Origin: Methylobacterium sp. E-066
GTDB taxonomy: Bacteria > Pseudomonadota > Alphaproteobacteria > Rhizobiales > Beijerinckiaceae
Length of the DNA: 64,000 bases
Assembly (NCBI RefSeq): GCF_022829635.1
Contig: NZ_JAKSYO010000033.1
Location: forward strand, 50,972-114,971
Direction: 5' to 3'
The translations under genes and the position numbers were made by a program. The notes under the pieces are model-generated. The model was not told where the DNA came from and searched no databases. It worked only from the letters and a program-made list of their open reading frames with translations. Of the stretch, positions 54,179-63,885 are shown one piece after another; within the stretch, counting starts at the first letter, position 1, and each line of letters opens with the position of its first letter.

Positions 54179-56527
54179 TCAGAACGTCAGGCGTGCCGTC
54201 AGCACGAACGTCCGACCTGGACCGGGCGTGGCCGAGCCGTAACCAGAGACGCTCTCGAAGTTCTTGGTATCGGCGATGTTATAGACGTTGAGCTGCAACG
54301 CCGCGTTTTCGGTAAGCCGGTAGGTGGCCAGTGCGTCGAACCGCCAATAGCCGGGCACGAGGGCGGTGTTCGCCGAACTGGTGAAGCGCTCGCCCACATA
54401 GTACGCGCTGCCGCCGACCGTCAGGCCCGGCAGGATCAGGTAGGTGCTGGTGAGCGCGAACGTGTTGTGCGGCGTGTTGGCCAGGATGTTGCCCGGCGTC
54501 GACACGAAGGCGCCCGTGGTATTCTGGGCGCTCTTCAGGACGCGGCCGTCCAGATAGGTGTAGCCGCCGAACACACTCCACGCGTCGGTGATCTTGCCGG
54601 CAACGCCAAGCTCGAAGCCCTGCACACGCGTGGTGCCGACCGTCGAATAGATACCGTTCGTTGAGTCGACGGCTTCGATCGCGTTCTGCTGGGTGACCTG
54701 GAACACAGCGCCCGTCAGGCTGAGCTGACTATCGAACAGGTCGTACTTGGCGCCGGCCTCATAGGTCTCGTTGGTGGTCGGCTTGAGGTTCTGCTGGCCG
54801 CCGGTGATCGTCAGGTACTCGCTCGATGGGTCGAACGAGGTTCCGTACATGAAGTAGACGCTAGCGTTGTCGACTGGATGAACGACGGCGCCCGTCCGCC
54901 AGCTGACGAACTGCACCTTGTTGACGACGTTGTACGGCGTTGTCGCGTTCAGCGGGCCGGTCTCTATGTAGCTCGGCGTTCGAACGGTCGCCGCGTGCTG
55001 GTGGACCGAGAGATCGTCGTACCGAAGGCCGCCCAGGATCTCAAGGTAGCGGTTGATCTTGACCTGATCGCTCGCATAGACGCCGACCGTGTTGCCGACG
55101 TCGTAGGTGTCCGTACTGCTGGTTGGAACGACACCCGGACTGGTCGGATAGGGATTGGGGAAACCGACGTTGACACGTGAACCACCCGCGATGTTGGTCC
55201 GGTACTGATCGCGGGTCTCCTGACTGAGCTCGATCCCGCTTAGCAGCGTGTGCTGAAGGCCGAACGTATCGATGTGGCCGACGAGATCGGTCTGGTTCGT
55301 GAATAGCGTGTTGACGGTGTGGTTCTGGAAGTCGTTCGTGTTGTTCACGTAGAGGCTGCCCAGTGGACGCGCGAACAGGGCTGCACTCGAAAGCGCCGCG
55401 CCGCCGGTGGCCTGCCCGTACAGGTTCGTACCGTTGACCTGGACACCGCGGACGCGCACGAACCGATCGATCAGCGAGTAGCGCGTGGTGTTTGCGATGC
55501 TCCAGTCCTGATCGAACGTGTGCTTGTACTGCAGCGTGCCGATATGGGCGTCGACCTGCTCGGTGTCGGAGAAGCCCGGGCTGAGGCGGCCGAAGTAAGT
55601 GTTCTTCGAGACCGGCGCAGGTCGGCCATAGTAAGTGCCGAAGTAGCCACCCGGCAGAACCGGGATGCCGTAATCCGGGATATTATTGTCCTTCTGGTAG
55701 ATGTAGCTGACAGTGACCTGATCGTCCGGTGTCAGGTTCGCCCGAAGCGAAGGGGCGACGCCGAAGCGTGTGGTGTTGATGTGGTCGCGGCCGGCGACAT
55801 CCGTATCGTTGGCAAGGAATGCGAGGCGGATGGCGGAGTCGCCAAGGACCGTGTTGATGTCCCCGGTGACGCGCGCGCCCGGTGCGCTGTAGCCCGACGC
55901 GTCGATCTGCACCTTGTCGGCGGCGAAGAATGGCAGCTTGCTGGTGACGTTGACGACGCCGCCGGTCGAACCGCGCCCGAACAGGAACGAGGACGGACCT
56001 TTGAGCACCTCGACGCTCTCGATGCTGAACGTGTCGCGCGTGTACCAGCCAGGGTCGCGGACGCCGTCGCGGTAGAAGTCGTTGCGGGCGGAGTAGCCGC
56101 GGATGTTGATGTTGTCGCCCTGCGTGCCTCCCTCGCCGCCGAACATGGTGATGCCGGGCACATTGCGCAGCGTCTCGACAAGCGTCGAGTCGCGCTGATC
56201 CTGGATGAGCTGCTGCGGGACGACCGTGATGCTCTGAGGGGTGTCGAGGATCGGGGTCGGCAATCGCTGCAGCTGAAGCTGCCGGGGGTTGTATGGCGAG
56301 CCTGTGGGCGGTCCCGACGTGGTGACGTCGAGCTGGTCCATGACGATCGACATGGCCTCTTGCCCTGCTGCCGGCGCAGCGACGAAGGCCAGCGAGGCTG
56401 CGCCGAACGCAGCCTGCGAGAGGCGGGTCAATCCGGCTGCGCGAGGGCTGGATCCATTGTCGAATGAGGAGCTGACCCCATCATCGGCGGCCGAGAAAAG
56501 TTCGGCGATCAGTTCCTGCTTCTTCAT
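54179..56527 (-). CDS. TonB-dependent siderophore receptor
   Basis: A 782-residue outer-membrane receptor. An unusual polar leader of about 30 residues precedes the hydrophobic signal (AAFGAASLAFVAAPAAGQ). The plug domain has TPQSITVVPQQLIQDQ, LRNVPGITMFGGEGGTQGDNINIRGY and IESVEVLKGPSSFLFGRGSTGGVVN, all typical of siderophore receptors (TIGR01783 type). A barrel of 22 strands follows and ends in LTARLTF with the aromatic C-terminus. No N-terminal signalling domain is present. Start chosen before KKQELIAELF, with GGA upstream. It is divergent from a PepSY protein and a PiuC dioxygenase, a known iron-uptake grouping; the closest named relatives are Fiu/PiuA-type catecholate receptors (inference). 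Confidence 0.92.
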   Translation of the reverse strand: MKKQELIAELFSAADDGVSSSFDNGSSPRAAGLTRLSQAAFGAASLAFVAAPAAGQEAMSIVMDQLDVTTSGPPTGSPYNPRQLQLQRLPTPILDTPQSITVVPQQLIQDQRDSTLVETLRNVPGITMFGGEGGTQGDNINIRGYSARNDFYRDGVRDPGWYTRDTFSIESVEVLKGPSSFLFGRGSTGGVVNVTSKLPFFAADKVQIDASGYSAPGARVTGDINTVLGDSAIRLAFLANDTDVAGRDHINTTRFGVAPSLRANLTPDDQVTVSYIYQKDNNIPDYGIPVLPGGYFGTYYGRPAPVSKNTYFGRLSPGFSDTEQVDAHIGTLQYKHTFDQDWSIANTTRYSLIDRFVRVRGVQVNGTNLYGQATGGAALSSAALFARPLGSLYVNNTNDFQNHTVNTLFTNQTDLVGHIDTFGLQHTLLSGIELSQETRDQYRTNIAGGSRVNVGFPNPYPTSPGVVPTSSTDTYDVGNTVGVYASDQVKINRYLEILGGLRYDDLSVHQHAATVRTPSYIETGPLNATTPYNVVNKVQFVSWRTGAVVHPVDNASVYFMYGTSFDPSSEYLTITGGQQNLKPTTNETYEAGAKYDLFDSQLSLTGAVFQVTQQNAIEAVDSTNGIYSTVGTTRVQGFELGVAGKITDAWSVFGGYTYLDGRVLKSAQNTTGAFVSTPGNILANTPHNTFALTSTYLILPGLTVGGSAYYVGERFTSSANTALVPGYWRFDALATYRLTENAALQLNVYNIADTKNFESVSGYGSATPGPGRTFVLTARLTF

Positions 56528-56747
56528 AACAATTCCAGGATACCCGCCCCGTACGTATCTGCCGGGTATCTTAATCCGCATTCTAATATCAATCGGAATC
56601 TTTGTATCTGAAATCTTTTGCTGTTATTTCTTGATTATAATAATTCAAAACTGAAGATATACTAGATGAATTCTAAGCTAGCTGATTTGCTTTCGATGGA
56701 GTCTTGAACCAAGACCGGCCGGCGGTGACCGAGCGGGTGCAAGACCG
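56528..56747. promoter_or_regulatory. AT-rich divergent promoter region of the iron-uptake genes
   Basis: 220 bases, clearly richer in A and T than anywhere near. It must contain promoters for the receptor (leftward) and the PepSY gene (rightward). I could not identify a clean Fur, RirA or Irr box. Confidence 0.45.
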
Positions 56748-57968
56748 ATGGCGTTTGAACGACCCCCTTCCTGGCGCACGATGTTCCGCAAGGTGCATCT
56801 GTGGCTCGGGATCGGCTTGGCGCTCCTGATCGTGCCGATCACGCTCACCGGCTTGGTCCTCGTGTTCGATGACGAGATCGACGAGGTCCTCAATCCCAGC
56901 TTCTACGCGACCACCGGCACGGCTGTGGCTCGTCCCGCGGACGAGTACATGCAGGGCGCAAGCGAGGCCGTGGGCGGGCGAGCTGCGATGCTGCGCTGGC
57001 CGAACGGAGAAGGCAGGCCGGTTACCGTCATGGTCCGCCTCCAACCCCCACCATCCGCGGTTGAGCGCAAGCTGGACGGTGAGCGTGGCACCAACCGGAG
57101 CGGCAGGCCCGAGGGCCAGGCCGGCAACAGGCGGCCGCCCAGCCGTCTCGTCTATCTCGACCCACCGACCGGCGCGGTGCTCGGCATCAAGGACTTCCGT
57201 AATTCGTTGATCGGGCAGGTCCACGTCTTCCACGAGAACCTGATGGTTCCGGAGTACTCCGGCCGCGCCATCGTCGGCTGGACGGGCGTCGCGCTGCTGC
57301 TGCTGTCGTTGACCGGGCTGGTCCTCTGGCTGCCGCGCAATGCGCGCCTCATGCGCGCCTTCGCCTGGCGCCGGGGCCCAACGATGAGCATCAACCTGCA
57401 CCACCTCGCGGGCTTCTGGATCTCGATCCCCTTGGGATTGATGGCGCTCACCGGCATCGTGCTGGCCTTCCCGCCGCAGGCGAGCGCCGTGCTGAACGCG
57501 TTCGACACGCCGCAGCCACCTGTCAGGCGCACCGGCGCCGATCCACTCATGCCGCACCCGGCACTCACGGCGGAACGTGCCATTGAGATCGGGAAGGACG
57601 CTGCCGAACCCGAGACACCGCGGATGCTCGCTGCGCCCAGCATCACCACGAGGGCGTGGCGCTTGGAAGTCGAGGCTCCAGATGGCACGCGGCACTCGAT
57701 CAGCATCGACGACGCGACCGGGCAAGCGACGCTGGAACGACCGCCGCGCCGCGGGGATGTCATAGGCACCTGGATGCGACGCGTGCATGAGGGCCGCTCA
57801 CACGGCCCGATCTGGGCCACGCTGGCGGGCCTCTGCGGGGTCCTGCCGACGCTTCTGGCGATCACCGGCGTACTGATGTGGCTGCGGAAGCGGCGCAACA
57901 AGGCGGCGCTGCGGGGTGGCACCTCCGCATTGACTGACTCGCGTATGATGCCCGCCGAGAGCGCCTAG
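56748..57968 (+). CDS. PepSY-domain inner-membrane protein (PiuB-like)
   Basis: A 406-residue inner-membrane protein with the PepSY_TM layout: [27 protein letters not shown] as the first helix, a periplasmic region with a PepSY-like half, [10 protein letters not shown] and [23 protein letters not shown] as the next helix, [28 protein letters not shown] (a helix with histidines) and a C-terminal helix near residue 370. Such proteins are thought to reduce or release iron from siderophores in the periplasm. It is followed 17 bases later by the PiuC-like gene and divergent from the receptor. Confidence 0.85.
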   Translation: MAFERPPSWRTMFRKVHLWLGIGLALLIVPITLTGLVLVFDDEIDEVLNPSFYATTGTAVARPADEYMQGASEAVGGRAAMLRWPNGEGRPVTVMVRLQPPPSAVERKLDGERGTNRSGRPEGQAGNRRPPSRLVYLDPPTGAVLGIKDFRNSLIGQVHVFHENLMVPEYSGRAIVGWTGVALLLLSLTGLVLWLPRNARLMRAFAWRRGPTMSINLHHLAGFWISIPLGLMALTGIVLAFPPQASAVLNAFDTPQPPVRRTGADPLMPHPALTAERAIEIGKDAAEPETPRMLAAPSITTRAWRLEVEAPDGTRHSISIDDATGQATLERPPRRGDVIGTWMRRVHEGRSHGPIWATLAGLCGVLPTLLAITGVLMWLRKRRNKAALRGGTSALTDSRMMPAESA

Positions 57969-57985
57969 CCAAACGGACCCATCCC

Positions 57986-58663
57986 ATGCTCGTACATATC
58001 CCGCAGGTGCTCAGCGCAGATCAGGTCGCCCGCTGCCGTGCGATCATGGATCGTGCTGCCTGGACCGACGGCCGGGTCACCGCCGGGTTCCAGTCGGCGC
58101 AGGTCAAGAAGAACCTTCAGCTGCCGGAGGGCACTCCGGAGGCTCGCGAGCTCGGCGACATGGTCCTGCTCGCGCTCAAGCGTAGCCCGCTGTTCCTCTC
58201 GGCCGCGCTGCCGCAAACCGTGTTCCCGCCTTTGTTCAACCGGTATGACGCCGGCATGACCTTCGGCGCACACATCGACAACGCCATCCGGCAGTCGCTG
58301 GACGGCCAGCGCATCCGGACCGACATCTCGGCGACGCTGTTCCTCAGTGGGACGGACGAGTACGACGGCGGCGAGCTAACGGTCGAGGACACGTACGGCA
58401 GCCACGCCGTCAAACTTCCTGCCGGTGATCTGGTAATCTATCCAGCCGACAGCCTGCACAACGTCACGCCGATCACGCGCGGCTCACGAGTGGCCTCCTT
58501 CTTCTGGATCCAGAGCCTGATCCGCGACCGGACCCGCCGGGCCCTGCTGTTTGACCTCGACACTTCGATCCGGCATCTGACCCGCGACGTACCGGGACAC
58601 GAGGCCCTGGTGTCTCTGACGGGGACCTATCACAACCTGCTTAGGCAATGGGCCGAGACGTGA
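57986..58663 (+). CDS. Fe(II)/2-oxoglutarate dioxygenase of the PiuC/YbiX family
   Basis: A 225-residue PKHD-type hydroxylase. The iron triad is H96 and D98 in FGAHIDNA and H158 in SLHNVTPI, and R168 (TRGSR) binds 2-oxoglutarate. [18 protein letters not shown] and KKNLQLP are standard. PiuC/YbiX genes accompany catecholate-type receptors in many bacteria; the substrate is not known. It is in one unit with the PepSY gene. Iron-repressed expression is likely but not visible in the sequence. Confidence 0.92.
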   Translation: MLVHIPQVLSADQVARCRAIMDRAAWTDGRVTAGFQSAQVKKNLQLPEGTPEARELGDMVLLALKRSPLFLSAALPQTVFPPLFNRYDAGMTFGAHIDNAIRQSLDGQRIRTDISATLFLSGTDEYDGGELTVEDTYGSHAVKLPAGDLVIYPADSLHNVTPITRGSRVASFFWIQSLIRDRTRRALLFDLDTSIRHLTRDVPGHEALVSLTGTYHNLLRQWAET

Positions 58664-59236
58664 CGTGCTTCGTCGATGCGATCAGCCTTTGCCGCAGCCG
58701 CCTGCACATCAGCACGCTCCATTCGAATATTCGCCCTTCCACGAGCAAGGCGTCGCCGCTTCACATACGGCGGTACCGCTAAGCTGCGGGCGACTGTCAG
58801 CGGCTGGTTCGAGGCGCCTACGTCCGCTTCCGCAGTTGAACGTGTACAGTCGGGGTCTCCGCGCTGAACGCGGAGCCGAAGGTCCGCTTCCGGGCGTCAA
58901 CCCAACTTCCGCTGCCCACCCAACCCGACCGTTCACCTGCGCCTACCAACACGGCCGATGCTGTCCGGAAGCAGCACGTCCGCTTCGGAGGCAATCCGGT
59001 GCAAAAGCAGACGATCCCCAACCGACCAATGTCAGACGCCCGAACCGCCGTTGGCGCCTCCCCAAAGCGGCCGTTCCTCGTCAGTCCGGCAGTTTCGTCT
59101 CGGCGTGGGACGCGGACTTCAATGGCCCATACGGAAGATTGCGGCCGGCCTACGCGAGAGGGGGTTAATGCGTAGACCGGCCGTCCATCATGCGGTCGAC
59201 GACCATCGGACCGCATGATCGATTCGAGCCGTGGGG
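58664..59236. repeat. array of degenerate GTCCGCTT-type repeats
   Basis: About 570 bases without a convincing gene. ACGTCCGCTTC at about 58822 and 58977, GGTCCGCTTCCG near 58879 and related pieces (ACTTCCGC, CAAAGCGG) repeat at irregular spacing. Related pieces occur at 53890-54060, 62900-62940 and 63790. It looks like an eroded repeat cluster. Confidence 0.5.
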
Positions 59237-60814
59237 TCAGTGGGCCTCGATGGGGCTCGCCGTCCGCTGCGGCTTCTTCAGGACGGCGACCACGGCGAGG
59301 CTCAGCACGAGGCTGACGCCGACGAGATAGAAGCCGTCGGCATAGGCCATGACGTAGGCCTCGCGGCGGACCTGGGCCGCCAGCATGCCGAGGGCGGCTC
59401 CCTTAGCGGCTGCCTGGTCGACGATGTGCCCGTGCAGGCCGGCAGCCAGGGCGGCGATCCGATCCTGGGTGCGCGTGGCGTTCACTGTGATCGCCTCGGC
59501 CAACACCGAGAAGTGCATGTGCTCGCGCCGGTCGATCATCGTCGACAGCATCGCGATGCCAATCGAGCCGCCGAGGTTGCGCATCATGTTCGACAGGGCC
59601 GAAGCGTCGGCGGTGTCGCGTGGGCTCAGGCCGACGGTGGAGAGCTGCGAGAGCGGGATCGTGAACAGCGGCTGGCCAATGGCGCGCAGGAGCTGCGGCA
59701 GGATCAGCTGATCGGCCCCGACGTCGTGGGTTAAGCTGACGTTGATCCAGCAACTCGCGATGAAGAACAGCGTGCCCGCGACGACAAGCAGCCTCGCGTC
59801 GAGGGTCCGCATCAGCAGGGGCATCATCGGGAACAGGACGAGCTGCGGCAGGCCCGACCACATCACCACGTAGCCGATCTGCTGGGCGTTGTAGCCCTGG
59901 ATCTGCGCGCAGTAGACCGGGATGATGTAGATCGATCCAAACGAGACCGCGCCAAGCACGGTCATCAGCACGCAGGCCCCGCCGACCGAGCGGTTTGCCA
60001 GCACTCGCAGGTTGATGAATGGACGCTCGGCGATCAGCTCCCGCACGATGAAGCCGGTGATGCCGGCGGCGGCCAGGAGGCTGACCTGGACGATGATGGG
60101 GGACCCGAACCAGTCCTTCCGCTGACCCTCCTCCAGCACGTAGGTCAGGGCCGGCAGGCCGGTGGCCATCAGGCCGATGCCGATCCAGTCGCCCTTCAAC
60201 AGCTCAGCCCAGCGTGCCGGGGCGTTGTCGAAGGCCCCGAGCTGGATCCCAGCAGCGAGCGGACCGAAGATCAGGTTCAGGTAGAAGATGTAGTGCCAGG
60301 ACAGGTTGTCGGTGAGCCAGCCGCCCACCGTCGGGCCGATGGCCGGTGCGAAGGTGGCGGTCAGCCCGAACAGCGCGATGCCGATCGGTTGCTGGCTCTT
60401 CGACAGGCGCGTGCGCACGATGACGATGGCGGTCGGGATCAGCACGCCGCCGGTGAATCCCTGGCCAGCGCGAAACAGGATCATCTGCGAGAGCGAGGTC
60501 GAGAGCGCGCAGGCGAGCGAGAAGGCGGTGAACAGCATCGTGTTCACGGACAGGTAGCGGCGCAGGCCGATCACCGACGAGAGCCAGCCGGTGAGCGGGA
60601 TCACGATGATCTCGGCCATCAGGTAGGCGGTCGAGATCCAGCTGCCTTCCTCGGTCGAGGCGCCGAGCGCCCCCTGAATGTCGGCGAGCGATGCGTTGGT
60701 GATCTGAATGTCGAGGATGGCGGTGAACGCGCCGAGGATCGCGCCAAACACCGCGAGCCAGTCGCGTGCGCTCGCCTTGACCTCGGGCCTGCCCACGGCC
60801 GGCACGACGCTCAT
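59237..60814 (-). CDS. EmrB-type multidrug efflux transporter (DHA2 family)
   Basis: A 525-residue major-facilitator protein with 14 predicted helices. FTAILDIQITNASLADIQGALG in helix 1 carries the DHA2 motif D1 (LDxTIVNVALP-like, here LDIQITNASLA); GWLSSVIGLRRYL is motif A; GQGFTGGVLIPTAIVIV is motif B; and GPTVGGWL is motif C of antiporters. It exports drugs with the HlyD-type subunit encoded before it; their genes overlap by 4 bases (ATGA). Drug range unknown. Transcribed with emrA under the TetR-type regulator next door (inference from layout). Confidence 0.92.
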   Translation of the reverse strand: MSVVPAVGRPEVKASARDWLAVFGAILGAFTAILDIQITNASLADIQGALGASTEEGSWISTAYLMAEIIVIPLTGWLSSVIGLRRYLSVNTMLFTAFSLACALSTSLSQMILFRAGQGFTGGVLIPTAIVIVRTRLSKSQQPIGIALFGLTATFAPAIGPTVGGWLTDNLSWHYIFYLNLIFGPLAAGIQLGAFDNAPARWAELLKGDWIGIGLMATGLPALTYVLEEGQRKDWFGSPIIVQVSLLAAAGITGFIVRELIAERPFINLRVLANRSVGGACVLMTVLGAVSFGSIYIIPVYCAQIQGYNAQQIGYVVMWSGLPQLVLFPMMPLLMRTLDARLLVVAGTLFFIASCWINVSLTHDVGADQLILPQLLRAIGQPLFTIPLSQLSTVGLSPRDTADASALSNMMRNLGGSIGIAMLSTMIDRREHMHFSVLAEAITVNATRTQDRIAALAAGLHGHIVDQAAAKGAALGMLAAQVRREAYVMAYADGFYLVGVSLVLSLAVVAVLKKPQRTASPIEAH

Positions 60815-62046
60815 CGGGGGAGAGCCTCGCTGACGAGAGCATGGGCGGGTCGATGATTGCGGGGCTTCACCGGCTCGACGGCGTCATGGATATGAACGGT
60901 GGCTTCGACCGAGAGACCCGGGCGCAGGCGGCCGAGCATCGGATCGGCCTCGTCCAGGGCGACCCGCACGGGCACGCGCTGCACAACCTTGGTGAAGTTG
61001 CCGGTGGCGTTCTCGGGCGGCAGCAGGGCGAACTGCGCGCCGGTGCCGGGTGAGAAACTCTCGATCCGCCCCTCGAACTCGTGGTCGCCCAGCGCGTCGA
61101 CGGTGAAGGTCGCGCGCTGGCCCTCCACCATCTGCCCGGTCTGGGTCTCCTTGAAATTCGCAACGAGGTAGATGTCGCGACCCATCGGCACCACGGTGAG
61201 CAGGCCGGTACCGGCCGATACGAACTGGCCGACGCGCAGCGAGCGGTCGCCGACCGTGCCGTCGATGGGCGCGACGATGGTTGTGTAGCTGAGGTTGAGC
61301 TGGGCCTGCTCCACTTTCGCCTGCGCGGCCTCAAGGCTCGCGCGGGCACTGCCCTCCAGTGCCCTCAGGCTGTCGACCTGCTTCCTTGCCGCCTCAAGGG
61401 AGGCGACGGACTTGTCGTGCGCCGCCCGCTTCTGGCGTAGGTCGGAGTCTGCCTGCTGCTGGCGCTGTGCCGTGCCCGAGCCGGTCTGCAGCAGGTTCTG
61501 GTAGCGGGTATATTCCTTGCCGGCGAAGTCGAGCGCCGCATCGGTGTTCTCGACCTCCGCCTTGGCCGAGGCGACCTGCGCCTGCTGCTGCAGGATAGCG
61601 GCGGCGGTCCCCAGCAGTTGGGCACGGCTCTTCCCGACCTCGGCCTCGGCCTGCTTGAGCATCACCCGGTACTCGCGGTCGTCGAGGCGCGCGATCACGT
61701 CGCCGGCCTTCACGGGCTGGTTGTCACCGACCAGCACTTCGGCGACGTGGCCGGCGATGCGCGGTGCGACCGTCACCTTGTCGGCCTGTAAATAGGCGTC
61801 CTCGGTGGTCTCCAGGAAACGGCCGACGGTCCACCAGTGCCAGCCGTAGGTCCCGCCCCCGCCCAGGGCGGCAAGGAGTAGGACCGGGACGATCACGCGC
61901 GCTTTTCGCCGCTTGGGCGCCTGCTGCCCGGCGGTCCTGGCCCCCGGGGAGGCCAGCGCGGGACCGCCAGCGACCATTGTAGTAGCGGTCGAGGTTCCGG
62001 GCTGGGGAAGGTCGCTGGGTCGAGCGTCCATGATGGTGGCCAACAT
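60811..62046 (-). CDS. EmrA/HlyD-type membrane fusion protein
   Basis: A 411-residue periplasmic adaptor. One N-terminal helix (VIVPVLLLAALGGGGTYGWHWW) is followed by the EmrA segment TEDAYLQADKVTVAPRIAGHVAEVLV (barrel-sandwich half), a long coiled coil of about 150 residues (QQQAQVASAKAEVENTDAAL and others), the second half at LSYTTIVAPIDGTVGD and a beta-barrel with VPMGRDIYLVANFKETQ. It bridges EmrB to an outer-membrane channel, not encoded here. The start at 62046 or 62031 is uncertain. It is divergent from the tetR gene. Confidence 0.9.
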   Translation of the reverse strand: MLATIMDARPSDLPQPGTSTATTMVAGGPALASPGARTAGQQAPKRRKARVIVPVLLLAALGGGGTYGWHWWTVGRFLETTEDAYLQADKVTVAPRIAGHVAEVLVGDNQPVKAGDVIARLDDREYRVMLKQAEAEVGKSRAQLLGTAAAILQQQAQVASAKAEVENTDAALDFAGKEYTRYQNLLQTGSGTAQRQQQADSDLRQKRAAHDKSVASLEAARKQVDSLRALEGSARASLEAAQAKVEQAQLNLSYTTIVAPIDGTVGDRSLRVGQFVSAGTGLLTVVPMGRDIYLVANFKETQTGQMVEGQRATFTVDALGDHEFEGRIESFSPGTGAQFALLPPENATGNFTKVVQRVPVRVALDEADPMLGRLRPGLSVEATVHIHDAVEPVKPRNHRPAHALVSEALPR

Positions 62047-62051
62047 CAATA

Positions 62052-62069
62052 CGATACGGTAAGGTATCG
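62052..62069. promoter_or_regulatory. palindromic operator between emrA and tetR
   Basis: CGATAC and GTATCG face each other across GGTAAG, in the 60-base space between two divergent genes. It is the natural binding site for the TetR-type repressor and could silence both promoters. Confidence 0.65.
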
Positions 62070-62106
62070 ATATATGACGGCATGAGGCATGACAAGGAGC
62101 ACGACG

Positions 62107-62787
62107 ATGGCAGCGACCGCCGAGCCCGAGTCGACGGCGAAGCGTGGTACAGGCGGTCGACCGACGCGCGAGGAGGCCGCTCGGCGCGAGGCACGCATCG
62201 TGGAGGTCGCCACCCGGCTGTTCATTGAGCGCGGCTTCGACGGCACCTCCATCGACGCGGTGGCGGAAGCCGCCGGCGTCAGCAAGCCGACTCTTTATTC
62301 CCGGTATCAGGACAAGCGTGCCCTGTTCGAAGCGGTCCTGCAGGATCGGATCCGCGAATGGCTCGCGCCCCTCTCTGCGGCGGCCGAGATGCAGGCGCTT
62401 CGCGCCGCCCCGAGGGACGCCGCAACGGTTCTGGACGAGTTGAGCCGCAACCTCCTCGCCCGGTCCCATGCACCGGGGGCTGCTGCGCTGACACGCTGCA
62501 TTGCCGCCCAGGCCATACAGTTCCCCAACCTCGCCAGGCTCGCGTACGAGGAGGGCTGGCTCCGCGGCGTCAGGGCTGTCGGTCGCCTCCTCGTGGTCAT
62601 GGCCGAGCAGGGACAAATCGCGATCGACGACCCGGAGATCACCGCCGACCTGTTCCTGAACCTCGTTTTAGGACGCAGTTCGAAGCAGGCGCTGTACGGC
62701 ATCGAGGTTGATGTGGAGGTCCAGGAGAAGCGCCGCCGCGCGGCCGTCGCCCTCTTCCTTGCCGGCGTCCGTCCCAGTCCTGCTTGA
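62107..62787 (+). CDS. TetR/AcrR-family transcriptional repressor
   Basis: A 226-residue regulator. The DNA-binding part is REARIVEVATRLFIERGFDGTSIDAVAEAAGVSKPTLYSRYQDKRALFEAVL at about residues 34-85, with the turn-recognition helix AGVSKPTLYSRY. The C-terminal helical domain for ligand and dimer is of AefR/AcrR C type (FPNLARLAYEEGW is common in this group). The ATG at 62107 has AAGGAG at 7 bases; an upstream ATG at 62089 lacks one. It is divergent from emrAB with a palindrome between, so it most likely represses the pump. Confidence 0.9.
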   Translation: MAATAEPESTAKRGTGGRPTREEAARREARIVEVATRLFIERGFDGTSIDAVAEAAGVSKPTLYSRYQDKRALFEAVLQDRIREWLAPLSAAAEMQALRAAPRDAATVLDELSRNLLARSHAPGAAALTRCIAAQAIQFPNLARLAYEEGWLRGVRAVGRLLVVMAEQGQIAIDDPEITADLFLNLVLGRSSKQALYGIEVDVEVQEKRRRAAVALFLAGVRPSPA

Positions 62788-63017
62788 AGAGCGCGACCGC
62801 TATCTTGTTTTAGGCGGCGGATCGCCGTGCTGCCCCTCGAGACGCCTGCAACCGGCCATTCCCGGCTTTTGCACAGGGTCGAGACCGGGCACGAAGACAA
62901 CGGCCGCTTCTCTTCATTGCCGAGCCAAAGCGGACAGGCGGCTATCCACTCGACCTCGCCGATCAGGCTATTTCTGGGTCCGCCCGTGAGCGGACGCCGG
63001 ATCAGTGTCGTGCGTCA

Positions 63018-63761
63018 TCACTCGCCGCCGTGTAGAGTCCGGCCGAAGAGCGCGAGCATTTCGCCCCAGCCACGCTCTGCGGCGGCGTGATCGTAAACTG
63101 GAAAATCCGGCATCATCCAACCGTGCGCGGCGGGATAAGTTTGTGTCGTATAGCGCACGCTGGCCTCCGTCAGAGATCGCTGCAGCCGCTCGGCCATCGC
63201 AGGCGGGTAGCTGCCGTCGTTCTCCGCCACGCCAATGTAGACCTCCGCCTTCAGCTTCGGCGCGAACAGGTGAGGGCTCGTGGGCGCATCGTTCGCGAGA
63301 TTGCCCCCGTGAAAGCTTGCGGCCGCCGCGAACCGCTCGGGGTAGGTTCCCGCTGTAGCCAGGGCCATGCCGCCGCCCATGCAGAAGCCCACCACCCCAA
63401 CCTTGCGACCTCCGACGTCGTCACGCGTGTCGAGGTAAGCGAGCATGGCCTCTGCATCTTCAGCGGCCTTCAAGGGGCTGGTTGTAGCCATCAGCGGTCC
63501 AAGGACCGCGCGAAAGTCGCCCGCGAACACCTCCTTGGGCACGAATGGCCCGTAGGGTCCGTAACGGTAGAAGAGATCCGGCAGCAGGACGATGTAGCCA
63601 GCGACAGCGAGCTGCTGCGCCATGTCGAGCATCGCCGGCCGGATACCACCGGCGTCCATGTAGAAGATCACCGCGGGCCATGGTCCGCCGCTGGTGGGGA
63701 TCACGACGTGCGAAGGGCAATCGCCGTCGCGCGTCCGGATCGTGACTCGCTCGCTCGGCAT
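63018..63761 (-). CDS. dienelactone hydrolase family protein
   Basis: A 247-residue alpha/beta hydrolase. VGVVGFCMGGGMALAT holds the nucleophile C127 typical of dienelactone hydrolases (cysteine in place of serine), with an aspartate (VYIGVAENDGSYPP) and histidine (PAAHGWMMPDFPVYD) completing the triad. The N-terminal region VVIPTSGGPWPAVIFYMDAGG is also typical. GAGGAG precedes the ATG at 63761; the frame is open to 63806 without support. Likely substrates are dienelactones from aromatic degradation or related esters; no pathway genes are near. Confidence 0.9.
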   Translation of the reverse strand: MPSERVTIRTRDGDCPSHVVIPTSGGPWPAVIFYMDAGGIRPAMLDMAQQLAVAGYIVLLPDLFYRYGPYGPFVPKEVFAGDFRAVLGPLMATTSPLKAAEDAEAMLAYLDTRDDVGGRKVGVVGFCMGGGMALATAGTYPERFAAAASFHGGNLANDAPTSPHLFAPKLKAEVYIGVAENDGSYPPAMAERLQRSLTEASVRYTTQTYPAAHGWMMPDFPVYDHAAAERGWGEMLALFGRTLHGGE

Positions 63762-63885
63762 GGGATGCTCCTCGGCCGGACATTCGCAGTGTCCGCTTCG
63801 AACCACTTACGACCACCAGCGGACCGGCCGCAAATCACCCAGCAGAGACACTCGCGGAAGCCTAGCACTACTTTGGCAGTTTGAC

